A DNA stretch of 64,000 nt from Ignavibacteria bacterium (GCA_020635205.1 JACKAE010000002.1:620001-684000); one strand, 5' to 3'. Shown: positions 25,963 to 34,696, counted from the stretch's first letter. Notes: generated by a model not told the origin, from the sequence alone. Made by a program: numbers and translations.

Positions 25963-26217
25963 TTAGAAACTATAAAGAACTTCTATCAAGAGTTTCAAGT
26001 TTGTAGAGTGGTCTTCAGCATTTAGGTTAATCTCTAGTGTTTCCTGTGAAGTGTGTTTCTCATCTACATTGGCATAGTACAAATCGGCGTTGTCGCCGAC
26101 TGTTTCAGTGAACAACTTGACCAATAGAGCTATTAAATTGATGCCAATTTGTTGACCATCCTGCATGAAAGAAGACGTCTCCGACCCTAAGAGAGAAGAG
26201 ACGTGCAGGACGCTCAT
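25963..26217 (-). CDS. Small hypothetical protein
   Basis: This 84-aa acidic protein has a hydrophobic middle (GINLIALLVKLFTETVGDNADLYYANVDE) and reads like a small soluble partner or sensor, but nothing identifies it. No convincing ribosome site precedes the ATG. It lies alone between two larger membrane-protein genes on opposite strands. Confidence 0.35.
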   Translation of the reverse strand: MSVLHVSSLLGSETSSFMQDGQQIGINLIALLVKLFTETVGDNADLYYANVDEKHTSQETLEINLNAEDHSTNLKLLIEVLYSF

Positions 26218-26325
26218 TGCGTTGTTTGAAGAAAAGGTGAATATTGTGTATTCCTATTCTTGTTCAGAGGCAGGCAATAATGATCCTATTGTTGAGAATC
26301 TCCAGTAGTTTTTTTTATAATTATT

Positions 26326-27333
26326 ATGGCTCAATATTCTCTAACCGAGTCTCTTGATATTCTCGAGATAAAACAAGAGTCTCAACTCATCGATTCAGTT
26401 TCTGCTGAAGGGAAAAGACTATTGGCAGACAAAATAGACTTGCTTGTACCGCATGTCAAAGATGTTATCCGGATCGGAACTTACATTAAAGACATGAAAG
26501 AAGTGGTAAGTTCCAATGTATGGCATAACGCCGAGCAATCATTGTCTGATATTGCTAATGATTGGCAAAAATTAAAAGCAACTAATTCGCCGCGGTACAT
26601 TGAAAATGCTCCAGTTCGCATTCAGTCAATACAAACTAAGTTGTCGTCTTTCCTTGTAGAGGCAGCTCCATTTATAGCCATTAAGCTTTTTTTGACAAAT
26701 GAGCACTCTCCGGAAAAATTCAAAAAAGTTGCTCAGGACGAAGAACGACAGCTACGAAGTGCTGTCAAATCAATTATACAAGAAGCCGATGAATTGCTAA
26801 ACGCGCTTAGCGATCGACTCACAAAAATAGAAACCGAGGCAAGGAAGCGACGCAATGACGTGGTTGTCAAAACGGCAGTTGAAAAATTCGAATTAGGTAT
26901 AAAAGAGAGTGCAAAAGCAATCTACCACTGGCAGAGAATAGCAGGCGGTGTCATTGTGCTCATTGTTGCAATATTAGTGTGGGTGGCCATACATGAACCT
27001 AACGGAGCCGCTACTCATCAATGGCTTCCAATGTTTACAGCAAAGGTAGGACTGATAGGTATATTGTCAGCAATGCTCGCATTTTCTCTCCGTATGTTAA
27101 AAGCATACGAAAACCTGCGGATCATTTTGCAGCATAAGGAACGAACAATTCATGCATTACCTGAATTCGTCCAGTCTATGTATACAATGGAAGAAGGAGA
27201 TAAGCTCATGGCAGAGTTTGTACGACAGATAGCAGATGTTGGGAATACGGGGCTAATCGATGGGAGCGATAATGCTACAGGCCCTTCAATCATGATCGAT
27301 GCATTAATGAAGGGAATACCAAAAAGCAAATAG
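26326..27333 (+). CDS. Coiled-coil two-TM protein, unrecognised
   Basis: This 335-aa protein has a long helical N-terminal half (heptad-like RQLRSAVKSIIQEADELL, RLTKIETEARKRR) and two transmembrane helices close together at about residues 210-228 (GGVIVLIVAILVWVAI) and 243-262 (VGLIGILSAMLAFSLRML), followed by an 80-residue soluble tail. The plan, coiled-coil sensor plus a hairpin of two membrane helices, is like several pore-forming defence effectors. I cannot name a family. It is the last gene before the integrase remnant. Confidence 0.75.
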   Translation: MAQYSLTESLDILEIKQESQLIDSVSAEGKRLLADKIDLLVPHVKDVIRIGTYIKDMKEVVSSNVWHNAEQSLSDIANDWQKLKATNSPRYIENAPVRIQSIQTKLSSFLVEAAPFIAIKLFLTNEHSPEKFKKVAQDEERQLRSAVKSIIQEADELLNALSDRLTKIETEARKRRNDVVVKTAVEKFELGIKESAKAIYHWQRIAGGVIVLIVAILVWVAIHEPNGAATHQWLPMFTAKVGLIGILSAMLAFSLRMLKAYENLRIILQHKERTIHALPEFVQSMYTMEEGDKLMAEFVRQIADVGNTGLIDGSDNATGPSIMIDALMKGIPKSK

Positions 27334-27512
27334 ACTATTTTTATTATAAGTATTAGAATTGTCAGGTCAATGCTAGAACAGGAATATTGATAGACAATTT
27401 GCTTAAAGGGAACAGGTTGCATGATCTACCGATCACGCCAATCGGAATTCATAAGTGTTAATGAGTAGAATTCTTATGACAGCCATGAAGATTGAATCGT
27501 AACCCTTTCTAC

Positions 27513-27871
27513 CACATGCATGTCAGGTGATGGAAATTCTTGACATACAGAAAGAAATTTCTGGGCAATCGCCGTTGGTGTTTCCAATTAGCGTTTCTGC
27601 CAAGAAGTCCATGAGCAACAATACGATCTTAGGCGCATTGAAGCGATTGGGGTATCACAAGCGCATGACAGGTCACGGATTTCGCGCTTTGGCCATGACT
27701 ACGATTAAGGAGAAGTTAGGGTATCGGCATGAGGTCGTTGACCGACAGCTTGCCCACGTCTCAAGAAGCAAGATCGATCAAGCTTACGATCGCGCACAGT
27801 TTCTGGAAGAACGGAAAGTGATGATGCAGGATTGGGCGGATTTTATTGATCGTCAGGCAATGATAGAATAG
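27513..27871 (+). pseudogene. 3' remnant of a second P4-type integrase
   Basis: This stretch matches the last ~360 bp of the complete integrase (22936-23260) at roughly 90% nucleotide identity, with mostly synonymous changes. It keeps HGFRALAMT and the terminal SRSKIDQAYDRA tyrosine but lacks the arm-binding, core-binding and first-arginine parts. Similarity begins abruptly at GGTGATGGAAATTCTT. A 114-codon frame survives, so a truncated protein could be made, but it could not recombine DNA. The two copies imply a second related element was inserted and then mostly lost its left end. Confidence 0.85.
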
Positions 27872-29094
27872 GGCCAATCCCAGCTATTGTATTGCTCGAT
27901 ACGTTGTTTTAGTTCATAGGGAGCTTCCCGATCAGTTACGTGATCGTTCATTCTGTGTGGATCAACAGTAGGTTCTTGCGATAGTTTGTTAGGCATATAT
28001 GGATCAGATACAGTAATCTGAGTTATTTGTTCGTAACTCCGCGCCAAGGTCTTGATACAGGCCACACAAATTGCAGATGCTCCGGTTGCTTCTATATATG
28101 CTCTTGCCGTTTCAAATGAATGTCCAAATGTGCAGAAGTCGTCGATAACAAGTACCGTCTTGTTTTTGTTTAGTGGAGGGTTAGCATACGCTCGACCAGT
28201 CCTTGGATTAGTCGCGTTCTTATTTAGACTGATAGATTCAAGTTGTTTTTTAAAAGAACGAGAGGACTGGTGTTTATGAGAGGAGAGAACATTAGTATGA
28301 CGGACAATTATGTCTTTCAAATAGGTTTTGTTAAAGCATTTAGAAAATGGCTGTAGATACTGGTCAATAATATTGTTCCCACTTCCTTCCTGATGTGTTG
28401 GATATGGAGCGAAATAGTTCGCTTTATCGTAGATTCCCGAAAAATAAATAGTTGAGGTCAAATATTTGATCCAAAAGTCAGTGTTTTTATTCCCTTCTTT
28501 AAGAGCTGTACGGGCATGATCATAATAATCTTTATAGGGTTGTTCTTGCCATCCTCCTAGAGTCAGAGCATACACTTGTAGAGGCCCCTTGTCTATGTGA
28601 TACTCCCACAGATGATCTCGCAAACAAAAAATATCTACAAACCTTGCTACTTCCCAAGGACTTTCAAAACGTATGCCATATTCAACGCTGTCATGGAACC
28701 ACCCTACGTTTACGAATAGGACATGACTATTTATTGCTGTCCTTACATCAGTGTCCGAATTACCCATGTAAAGTACTTCATTGGGTTGCCAGTCATTTTG
28801 GTCTAAAATGTGATTAACTCCAGCAGGGGAAGGCTTCATCGGCAATTCAAGCTCTTGCGCAATAACCAGATCCATATCGCACTTGAAGAGCGTATTCAAA
28901 AATGTGAGCAATGGAGTGCCATTAATATCCATACGAGGGCGATTGAGAAAGATTATTGGCTTGATTTGTCGATATTGTAGAAAGCGCATTAATCTTCCAA
29001 CGTCCTCAAACATCGGGTCGTTACGACGAATAACAGCGTTATCAGTCAGTACGTTATCAAGGCTTAGTATCAGCCCCTTGAGCTTTACTCCCAT
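27853..29094 (-). CDS. ShosT-like HAD/phosphoribosyltransferase protein
   Basis: This 413-aa protein has an N-terminal HAD-like domain (LILSLDNVLTDN, then YMGNSDTDVRTAINSH) and a C-terminal type I phosphoribosyltransferase domain with the PRPP loop VLVIDDFCTFGHSFETAR. In the HAD box the usual DxD is D13-N-V15, so the second acidic residue is missing. Together with the upstream DprA-like gene it matches ShosTA, a toxin-antitoxin anti-phage system in which the PRTase protein is the toxin. It overlaps that gene by 38 bp. Its stop overlaps the end of the integrase remnant on the other strand. Confidence 0.75.
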   Translation of the reverse strand: MGVKLKGLILSLDNVLTDNAVIRRNDPMFEDVGRLMRFLQYRQIKPIIFLNRPRMDINGTPLLTFLNTLFKCDMDLVIAQELELPMKPSPAGVNHILDQNDWQPNEVLYMGNSDTDVRTAINSHVLFVNVGWFHDSVEYGIRFESPWEVARFVDIFCLRDHLWEYHIDKGPLQVYALTLGGWQEQPYKDYYDHARTALKEGNKNTDFWIKYLTSTIYFSGIYDKANYFAPYPTHQEGSGNNIIDQYLQPFSKCFNKTYLKDIIVRHTNVLSSHKHQSSRSFKKQLESISLNKNATNPRTGRAYANPPLNKNKTVLVIDDFCTFGHSFETARAYIEATGASAICVACIKTLARSYEQITQITVSDPYMPNKLSQEPTVDPHRMNDHVTDREAPYELKQRIEQYNSWDWPYSIIA

Positions 29095-30103
29095 TTTGAC
29101 GCTTGATTGATAGATCCCAAGAAATAGATAATTGTTCCTCCTTGGGTAGAGGGTCAGTCAGGCAAGACTGAATAAAATTTAGAATTGCTTGATTATCAGA
29201 TGGTGCTGTAAAGATCGAAGCACCCATTGATGCAGCTTCATTGAGTTCGGGTCTTCGGAGTATATCCCAATCTAGCATCTTTAAGCACATAATATGACGC
29301 TTTTGCTCAACCGCATATCGTACAGTATGGGCTGTGCCTCCTTTTGCGGCCCACTCAACAGGTATTACTAGTTCAGAAATCGCTGATTGCAAACGATTTC
29401 GACGTACAAAGTTTTCACTGGAAAATTTTTGCTTTGGCAAATACTCTGATAATATTACCCCACCTTTCTTGATTATTTCTTTCCGCAAATTCCTTGACGA
29501 TTTTGGATAGTCTAGTAGTATACCAGAGCCGAGAACAGCAATTGTGGGAAGATCATACCTTAAGCTGAGTTCATGCACTTGCTGATCTATACCGTCGGCA
29601 AGGCCACTTACAGTACAAACACCAAAAGAATGCAGAGAGGCGACAATGAACATAGCAAGCCAAAGTCCATCTTGAGTGGGTCGCCTTGTACCTACAACTG
29701 CAATACTTTTGCTATTAAGCAGTTTCAAATTTCCTTGGGCAAACAACCAATAAGGAGGATCTTTTATGGCCCGGAGCCGATCTGGGAACTCATTTTGAGC
29801 GGCGTGTAAGACTTGTATGCCACGTTCGGTTAGAATACGATCTTGAAAAGCGCCTTCTCGGCATAGACGAGCTCTAAGAGTTTCCCAGTCATCTGAGCCT
29901 ATCTGTACATTGGATGCTCCGCCAAGTTTTAGGAAGTCTAAAAACTCCTCAATGTTACTCGATTCAATGACTTTGCTAAAGCTATGACCTAAAGCAGCAA
30001 GTCTATTGAGTGTCCAGAATCCAACACCAGGTAGCGAGGCTATTGAAAGCATCGCTATTGTTTCAGCTTGCCAGTTCTTTTGTTCAGAAATCTGTGCTTC
30101 CAT
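29057..30103 (-). CDS. ShosA-like DprA-family protein
   Basis: This 348-aa protein has an N-terminal helical part (LPGVGFWTLNRLAALG) and a DprA/SMF Rossmann fold: AVVGTRRPTQDG, VSGLADGIDQQVHELSL, AVLGSGILLDYPKSS and the FVRRNRLQSAISE box. True DprA loads RecA on incoming single-stranded DNA; here the operon with a PRTase protein points to the antitoxin of a ShosTA-type system. It is transcribed first, and its start lies about 75 bp from the tRNA-like remnant. A housekeeping DprA is unlikely given the island context. Confidence 0.78.
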   Translation of the reverse strand: MEAQISEQKNWQAETIAMLSIASLPGVGFWTLNRLAALGHSFSKVIESSNIEEFLDFLKLGGASNVQIGSDDWETLRARLCREGAFQDRILTERGIQVLHAAQNEFPDRLRAIKDPPYWLFAQGNLKLLNSKSIAVVGTRRPTQDGLWLAMFIVASLHSFGVCTVSGLADGIDQQVHELSLRYDLPTIAVLGSGILLDYPKSSRNLRKEIIKKGGVILSEYLPKQKFSSENFVRRNRLQSAISELVIPVEWAAKGGTAHTVRYAVEQKRHIMCLKMLDWDILRRPELNEAASMGASIFTAPSDNQAILNFIQSCLTDPLPKEEQLSISWDLSIKRQNGSKAQGADTKP

Positions 30104-30149
30104 TGGTTGTCTCTATGAAGAACCAATGATAATACAAAAATGCTCTGAT

Positions 30150-30235
30150 CTTAGTGGTCTGAAATCCTTAAAACGTCGCACGCTACCTGAAAATCGTCGT
30201 GTCGGCAGTTCAACTCTGCCCCTGGGCACCACAAT
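30150..30235 (+). other. tRNA 3'-end attachment remnant (copy 2)
   Basis: The end of this stretch reads GTCGGCAGTTCAACTCTGCC then CCTGGGCACCA: a complete T stem-loop (GGCAG/CTGCC) plus acceptor 3' strand with encoded CCA, as in a leucine-type class II tRNA. I cannot find a matching 5' acceptor strand (GCCCAGG) upstream, so this is a partial tRNA, most simply the attachment site left at the right end of an integrated element. Copy 1 at 24229 shares CCTGAAAA, TGTCGG and GTTCAACT. Confidence 0.65.
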
Positions 30236-30625
30236 ATCAATGACTTACGAGGAACCTACGGTATCTGTCTCCTTTCGGGGTAACGCCGGGATAACAGGCT
30301 TGGTTAATGACTATGCTTCATCGTAACAGAAACAGGCGCGTCATTCAAGCGTGATGGTGCAACGAAACCATGTTCACGTTCAGAAGGAGTCCTAGCGTTC
30401 TTCTCAGCGTAGAAAGAAAAGTTTCTTCTCCCCAAGTGAGAACTTTTGTTGACTTTCGTGTCTTATAGCTACCCTGTGGCACGGCTGGCATCCCGGTGTC
30501 AAACGTTCTACGCGCCGTCAGCGGTGTCGTTATGCAGGTAGGGGAGGCGTCAGCCTCCCTTTCTTCATTTATGCCCCTACAGTATCTTTCGCCTTTTGCA
30601 ATCTTCAACTCAATTCTGTGTGGTG
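30236..30625. other. Intergenic with strong hairpin
   Basis: There is no gene between the attachment remnant and the nuclease gene. GGGAGGCGTCAGCCTCCC (30542-30559) is a perfect 7-bp stem followed by TTTCTTC and may act as a terminator. A looser AAGAAACTTTTC-type pairing occurs near 30405-30425. This is where sequence character changes from AT-rich to GC-richer. Confidence 0.45.
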
Positions 30626-31612
30626 ATGAAACTCATTCTTTGGTCTTTGCTTGTACTCTTTCCGGCTTTGGCGGCTGGTCAGTCCTATGACACGGTGAGG
30701 GTTTGCACATACAACGTGCTGAACTTTAGCAGCACTGAAAACACACTGGACAGAATAGATGAAATCCGCTTGATTCTGAACGAGATTCGGCCTCGCGTTT
30801 TGATGGTACAGGAACTGGCAAGCGAGGAGGGGAAGAAGCTCTTTGAGGATTCAATCGCAAGCCGGTTGAACCTACCACTGACCCCGGTTGTTGGATCGTT
30901 CCGGGTGACGCAGGACAGCTATGTCTGGGTCTATTACGATGCCGGGACGTTTGAGAATATCACTACCATCACTCTTGAGAATGACTTGCGCGACCAGAAG
31001 GGCGGACACCTGCGGCATCTTCTTTCCGGGGATTCTCTTGCCTTTGTCACACTGCACTGGAAGGCTGGCGATACACCGGACGATGAAATACTTCGGGCGC
31101 AAACGGGACGCTTCATCCGAAACTTTGTCCAGATTAACAATCAAATCGGGGAGATCACCGCAACGGTTGTTGCCGGGGATATGAATGTCTATACATACGA
31201 AGAGCCGGGGTATCAGTTCCTACTGGAAGAGTTGATCGACCCGATCAACCGGTCAGGAGCATGGCACAACAACGCTGACTTCGCCGACGTTCATACGCAA
31301 TCCCCGCGTGTCCGGCAATTCGGGGGCGGGGTGAACGGTGGGATGGACGACCGCTTTGACCAGATACTTCTCTCGCCGACGTTGACAGGTTTCTATCTTC
31401 CCGGCTCTTATACGACCTTTGGCAATGACGGCAATCATTTCAATGACTCGATCAATGCCCAACCGAATACAGCCGTATCTCCCGAACTTGCACAGGCGTT
31501 GCATGACGCCTCCGACCATCTGCCCGTATATCTGGATTTGGTGTTCGAGAAGAAAACCACAGGTGTAGAAGATGAAGAGGTGTGGACGGAGAGGTTGCTG
31601 GATTTGTGGTGA
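30626..31612 (+). CDS. Secreted endonuclease/exonuclease/phosphatase family protein
   Basis: This 328-aa protein has a signal peptide (MKLILWSLLVLFPALAAGQ) and the DNase I-like fold markers in order: CTYNVLNF, VLMVQELAS (metal glutamate), THWK-type strand VTLHWKAG, VVAGDMNVY (GDxN) and the final ASDHLPVYLDL (SDH). Export to the periplasm or outside and lack of a T9SS tail suggest an extracellular nuclease or phosphodiesterase; DNA scavenging or donor/recipient DNA handling are possible. It is the first gene on the conjugative-element side. Confidence 0.85.
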   Translation: MKLILWSLLVLFPALAAGQSYDTVRVCTYNVLNFSSTENTLDRIDEIRLILNEIRPRVLMVQELASEEGKKLFEDSIASRLNLPLTPVVGSFRVTQDSYVWVYYDAGTFENITTITLENDLRDQKGGHLRHLLSGDSLAFVTLHWKAGDTPDDEILRAQTGRFIRNFVQINNQIGEITATVVAGDMNVYTYEEPGYQFLLEELIDPINRSGAWHNNADFADVHTQSPRVRQFGGGVNGGMDDRFDQILLSPTLTGFYLPGSYTTFGNDGNHFNDSINAQPNTAVSPELAQALHDASDHLPVYLDLVFEKKTTGVEDEEVWTERLLDLW

Positions 31613-31756
31613 AACACAAATACTGTTTTAGATCATCGTGGTGAAAAGCGATGGCGGGAAGAAACAGAAAGCTGGTGTGTTCTTTCTTGACTTGAATATG
31701 TGAAAGAACGTAGATTGCCTTGAATTTCTGATATGATTTCATGAAGTGTGTGGCCC

Positions 31757-32266
31757 ATGAAACCCGTTATCTATCGCATCCTTTCTTGGCTCATCTATTT
31801 GTTTGTCGTGGGCGTATTCACTGTTGGTGGATTTTTCGCTGGCGCGGCATATGAGCGTGACCGCAAGTCTTTTGGTCATTCCGATATTCCTTCCTTCACG
31901 TCTTCGCTTTCTTCTCCGCGTACTTACGAAGACTATATGCAAGGCGTGGCTCGAATTGAGTCACAAAATCCGCTTGATTTCCTGAAAATTAAAAACATGC
32001 ACGTCAATACTGGATTGTTTTCCAGCAACGTCACGATTGAGTGCCGCGTTGATAACTGGGCAATGCAAACCGGGTATAAGGATTTTCAGTTTGAAGTCTC
32101 ATGTCTGAGCAAAACGCAATCGGTCATAGATCGTATACAAAAGACTGTCTATGAAGTGATCCCGGCACGCTCTCAACGTGCTTTGCGGGTGAATTTCAGT
32201 TCCCCGCCGGAGACAAAAGAATATACCGTTCATCTTCTTCGTGCTGTTCCTGCCAGAACAGAATAA
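31757..32266 (+). CDS. Membrane-anchored hypothetical protein
   Basis: This 169-aa protein has one N-terminal transmembrane helix (LSWLIYLFVVGVFTVGGFFAG) followed by an exported beta-rich domain of about 130 residues (NVTIECRVDNWAMQTG, DFQFEVSCLSKTQ, LRVNFSSPPETKEYTV). The fold resembles a small Ig-like or immunity-type domain but no family is recognised. ATG at 31757 is preferred over an upstream GTG. Its neighbour is a small lipoprotein 25 bp downstream, so the two may be one unit. Confidence 0.6.
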   Translation: MKPVIYRILSWLIYLFVVGVFTVGGFFAGAAYERDRKSFGHSDIPSFTSSLSSPRTYEDYMQGVARIESQNPLDFLKIKNMHVNTGLFSSNVTIECRVDNWAMQTGYKDFQFEVSCLSKTQSVIDRIQKTVYEVIPARSQRALRVNFSSPPETKEYTVHLLRAVPARTE

Positions 32267-32291
32267 ACAACCAATCCAACCAGTACCGGAT

Positions 32292-32510
32292 ATGAAACGT
32301 GCAAACCGTCGCATCATCGCGCTTGTCGCAACGATTTTGTTTTCTGCAACATTCTTTGCTTGCGAAGACGGAACAACCAGTACAACAGGTTCAGGAGGCT
32401 GTGGGACATATAATGGGCATAACTTGTATGAAGGGCCGCAAGGGGGATGTTATTACTACAATTCCAATGGGAATAAAACTTATGTAGATCGAGATTTGTG
32501 CAATTGTTAG
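32292..32510 (+). CDS. Small lipoprotein with PBCV-basic-adaptor-like motif
   Basis: This 72-aa lipoprotein has signal and lipobox ATFFAC (Cys24), then a Gly/Thr linker. Its C-terminal 30 residues read LYEGPQGGCYYYNSNGNKTY, which matches the short GPRGGxYYxNxxGxKxYV adaptor motif known from PBCV viruses and many bacteria. Paired cysteines (GGCG, GGCYYY, LCNC) suggest disulfides outside the cell. It could be a surface adaptor or an immunity lipoprotein. Confidence 0.65.
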   Translation: MKRANRRIIALVATILFSATFFACEDGTTSTTGSGGCGTYNGHNLYEGPQGGCYYYNSNGNKTYVDRDLCNC

Positions 32511-32744
32511 GATGACGTACAGAAAGAAAATCCCTGAATACAGGGATGTGTCCTTTAAAGGAGCTTCCGTACTTTGTTCAGCAAACTTCATTTGTGTGGC
32601 GCACGTATGGAAATTTTCTTGTAAGAAAATCCTTTTACTTGCCAAAGGTGTCATCACTTTCCTGAATGCCATTAGTGTTTCTATTTGCCTTGTAAAGTGA
32701 ATGTGATAGTATGCAGTCTAACACCGAGAAGGCGAAAGTTAGTC

Positions 32745-33167
32745 ATGTATAGTATCAATTTTTGCTTTGACGTATCAGCCGGGATAGATAACGTCTTTCA
32801 AGCCATAAGTACCGCTTCTGGCTTGTCTCGATGGTGGACACCAGACGTGACAATTGTTCCTGAAGTTGGAAGTTGTGCATTCATCAACTTTGGCAATAGG
32901 TATCAGAACACGATGCACATAACTGAATGCAAGTCGCCGCGCTCGTTTGGCTGGATTTGCGTGGAAGGACATGAAGAGTGGATTAATACTCGATTTTCGT
33001 TTTTGTTGAAAGCGTTGAGTCAAAAGGAAACAGAGGTGAGGTTTTGCCAAAGCAACTGGAAAGAGAATTCAGACTTTTTAGCTCGATGCTCCTTTCACTG
33101 GGGGCATTACATGATAAGTCTTAAATCTTATTGTGAGACCGGTGTTGGTTCACCTTTTGTGGAATAG
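32745..33167 (+). CDS. SRPBCC (START/AHSA1-like) domain protein
   Basis: This 140-aa cytosolic protein has the SRPBCC start FCFDVSAGIDNVFQAISTASGLSRWWTPD, central strands (SCAFINFGNRYQNTMHITEC, RSFGWICVEGHEEW) and the C-terminal long helix HWGHYMISLKSYCETG, as in AHSA1/polyketide-cyclase-like proteins that bind hydrophobic ligands. The substrate is unknown. The ATG at 32745 gives a normal family length. Confidence 0.8.
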   Translation: MYSINFCFDVSAGIDNVFQAISTASGLSRWWTPDVTIVPEVGSCAFINFGNRYQNTMHITECKSPRSFGWICVEGHEEWINTRFSFLLKALSQKETEVRFCQSNWKENSDFLARCSFHWGHYMISLKSYCETGVGSPFVE

Positions 33168-33200
33168 AGACAACCTATTCACTTATATATCATTACGACT

Positions 33201-33785
33201 ATGATTAAAGTTCATGTTGACATCGACTTAGAGGCAAAGGAGCTTTGCTCTAATCGAACGGTAGAGGTTGGTACAACATTTCCGATTTGCTTATGTATCG
33301 AACATGCAAGTCTTTGTCCCACGCCAATCGTTTTTGATACTATTATTTTGGAAGTGTTCTTCAATGATTCTCATGATGTACTGATTAGAGTCGATCCTGA
33401 TGATAGACCTTTGGCAATGGATTTGGCTTCAAACAGTGAGGCCACGATTGACTTCTTTTCAAGGGAGAAAATTCGGGGTGGAGATTATAGAGATTTAAAA
33501 ACATTTGGTGGGGGATCTTTTTTAAGCCTTTACCAAAACCCAGAAGAACCATTCGGCCTATTCCGAGGGAGAACGGGTCGTGCTGCCTTGGCCGATTTTG
33601 AGAATCCGTTTGTTTTAGAGGCAGGCGCACCACCCATATCGGTCGCAATGGGTAAGGCAAACGCAGGTCTCACGGCAAGAGATGCAGGAACATCAACACT
33701 TATTGCGACTGGCTTTGCCTTCTATAAGAACTATCAGATCCCTCTCGTCGGAGCCAGTAGCATTGTGAACATCATTCCAAAGTGA
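33201..33785 (+). CDS. Hypothetical protein
   Basis: This 194-aa soluble protein is not recognised. Strands such as VHVDIDLEAKELC, FPICLCIEHA, FDTIILEVFFND, and GGGSFLSLYQNPEEPFGLFRGR alternate with polar loops, suggesting a beta-sandwich. It starts 33 bp after the SRPBCC gene and probably shares its transcript. Confidence 0.6.
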   Translation: MIKVHVDIDLEAKELCSNRTVEVGTTFPICLCIEHASLCPTPIVFDTIILEVFFNDSHDVLIRVDPDDRPLAMDLASNSEATIDFFSREKIRGGDYRDLKTFGGGSFLSLYQNPEEPFGLFRGRTGRAALADFENPFVLEAGAPPISVAMGKANAGLTARDAGTSTLIATGFAFYKNYQIPLVGASSIVNIIPK

Positions 33786-34161
33786 TGCTTCGATTATCTC
33801 TGACAGCATGTCTTCAAGAGTAATCTGTTATGTGAAAAGCCCGTGTACATGACACCTTGAAAATTCCTGTCGGTCGGTTACTCTATCAGATACGTGGTAA
33901 GCCGCACTCAAAAACGGCTTCGGGACTATTCAATCCCGTACTGTGTGTCGTTCAGGTACGACATAAAACATAGCCTTCCGGTTCGATGAGCAGCCGGGGG
34001 GCAACGGTGATGCGTCCGGTATTCTGCCGGATGGATCGGATGTCCAGACCGTGAGGTTAAAGACCGTTGCGGTTGTCACAGTACAGCTTGAATACTCCCG
34101 GCGATCCACCACTCTTGCGAGTGGTGGGTTTGCTATCGTATCAACAAGGGAGGTATTTCTG
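33786..34161 (+). other. Intergenic with degraded coding remnant and terminator
   Basis: A reading-frame fragment at about 33980-34105 (NGDASGILPDGSDVQTVRLK) with no start looks like the tail of a lost exported protein. It is followed by a strong stem, CCACCACTC-TTGC-GAGTGGTGG (34106-34127), with GTTTGC after it, likely a terminator. No complete gene is supported. Confidence 0.4.
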
Positions 34162-34437
34162 ATGAGGGCACAACATTCATCACGTCTAATGCAGTGTATC
34201 GGTCAGCGCGTGCGGCTCTATCGTATGCAGGCAGGTATCACAGCCAAACAACTGGCCGCATGTTCCGGGGTCACACCATTGAAAATCCTGATGTTTGAAG
34301 AGGGGACGGATACAGTTTCGATGAATGAACTGATGCGCATTGCGGACGGTCTTGATGTGACCTTGGGTGATCTTCTGCGCGGGGTTGCTCTCTACAGTCC
34401 GGTGCATGTTTGGACAGTTTATCCGGTGAAGTCATAG
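34162..34437 (+). CDS. XRE-family helix-turn-helix regulator
   Basis: This 91-aa protein has a Cro/C1 HTH: IGQRVRLYRMQAGITAKQLA, then GVTPLKILMFEEGTDTVSMNELMRIADGL. AAGGGAGGT precedes the ATG, which sets the start. It is a probable repressor of the conjugative element and stands alone between terminators. Confidence 0.85.
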   Translation: MRAQHSSRLMQCIGQRVRLYRMQAGITAKQLAACSGVTPLKILMFEEGTDTVSMNELMRIADGLDVTLGDLLRGVALYSPVHVWTVYPVKS

Positions 34438-34467
34438 GGATTTTCTATGGTGTCGGAATATAAGAAA

Positions 34468-34491
34468 CGGCAGTGCTGGAGAGCACTGCCG
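34468..34491. terminator. Rho-independent terminator
   Basis: CGGCAGTGCT and AGCACTGCCG pair over a 4-nt loop, followed by TTCCTGTTT. It separates the XRE gene from the convergent small gene. Confidence 0.75.
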
Positions 34492-34510
34492 TTCCTGTTT
34501 GCGCACGCGA

Positions 34511-34696
34511 TTACGGGCGCGGTTGAGGTCGTTTGCGGTTGAGAGCCGCCGTGATCCTGTGGCGCAGAGAGAGGAGGAGGGCGTACTCCTGCGGGTGATG
34601 CACCGTGTTGAGAGCGGTCAGGATTTGCGCGTAGGCAGCGCGGAGTTCTTGTTCTGACATGCGCTCGATGTTCGTGAGGTGGGGGAGGTGGATCAT
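34511..34696 (-). CDS. Small hypothetical protein
   Basis: This 61-aa basic protein starts MIHLPHLTNIERM after CAGGAGACAG, a good ribosome site. It is helical (SEQELRAAYAQILTALNTV, LLLSLRHRITAALNRK) with a basic, proline-rich tail. It is not recognised; small basic proteins of this kind are common beside conjugative-element regulators. Confidence 0.5.
   Translation of the reverse strand: MIHLPHLTNIERMSEQELRAAYAQILTALNTVHHPQEYALLLSLRHRITAALNRKRPQPRP

Noticed and set aside
27527..27871. Functional short integrase
   Set aside because: It has only the last catalytic motifs and lacks the arm- and core-binding parts; near-identity to the intact gene's 3' end marks it as a remnant.
29057..30103. 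Housekeeping competence DprA
   Set aside because: It is translationally linked to a HAD/PRTase protein and lies in a defence island beside an attachment remnant.
30150..30235. Functional tRNA-Leu gene
   Set aside because: The T arm and CCA end are clear but no matching 5' acceptor or D arm is found, so it is called an attachment remnant.
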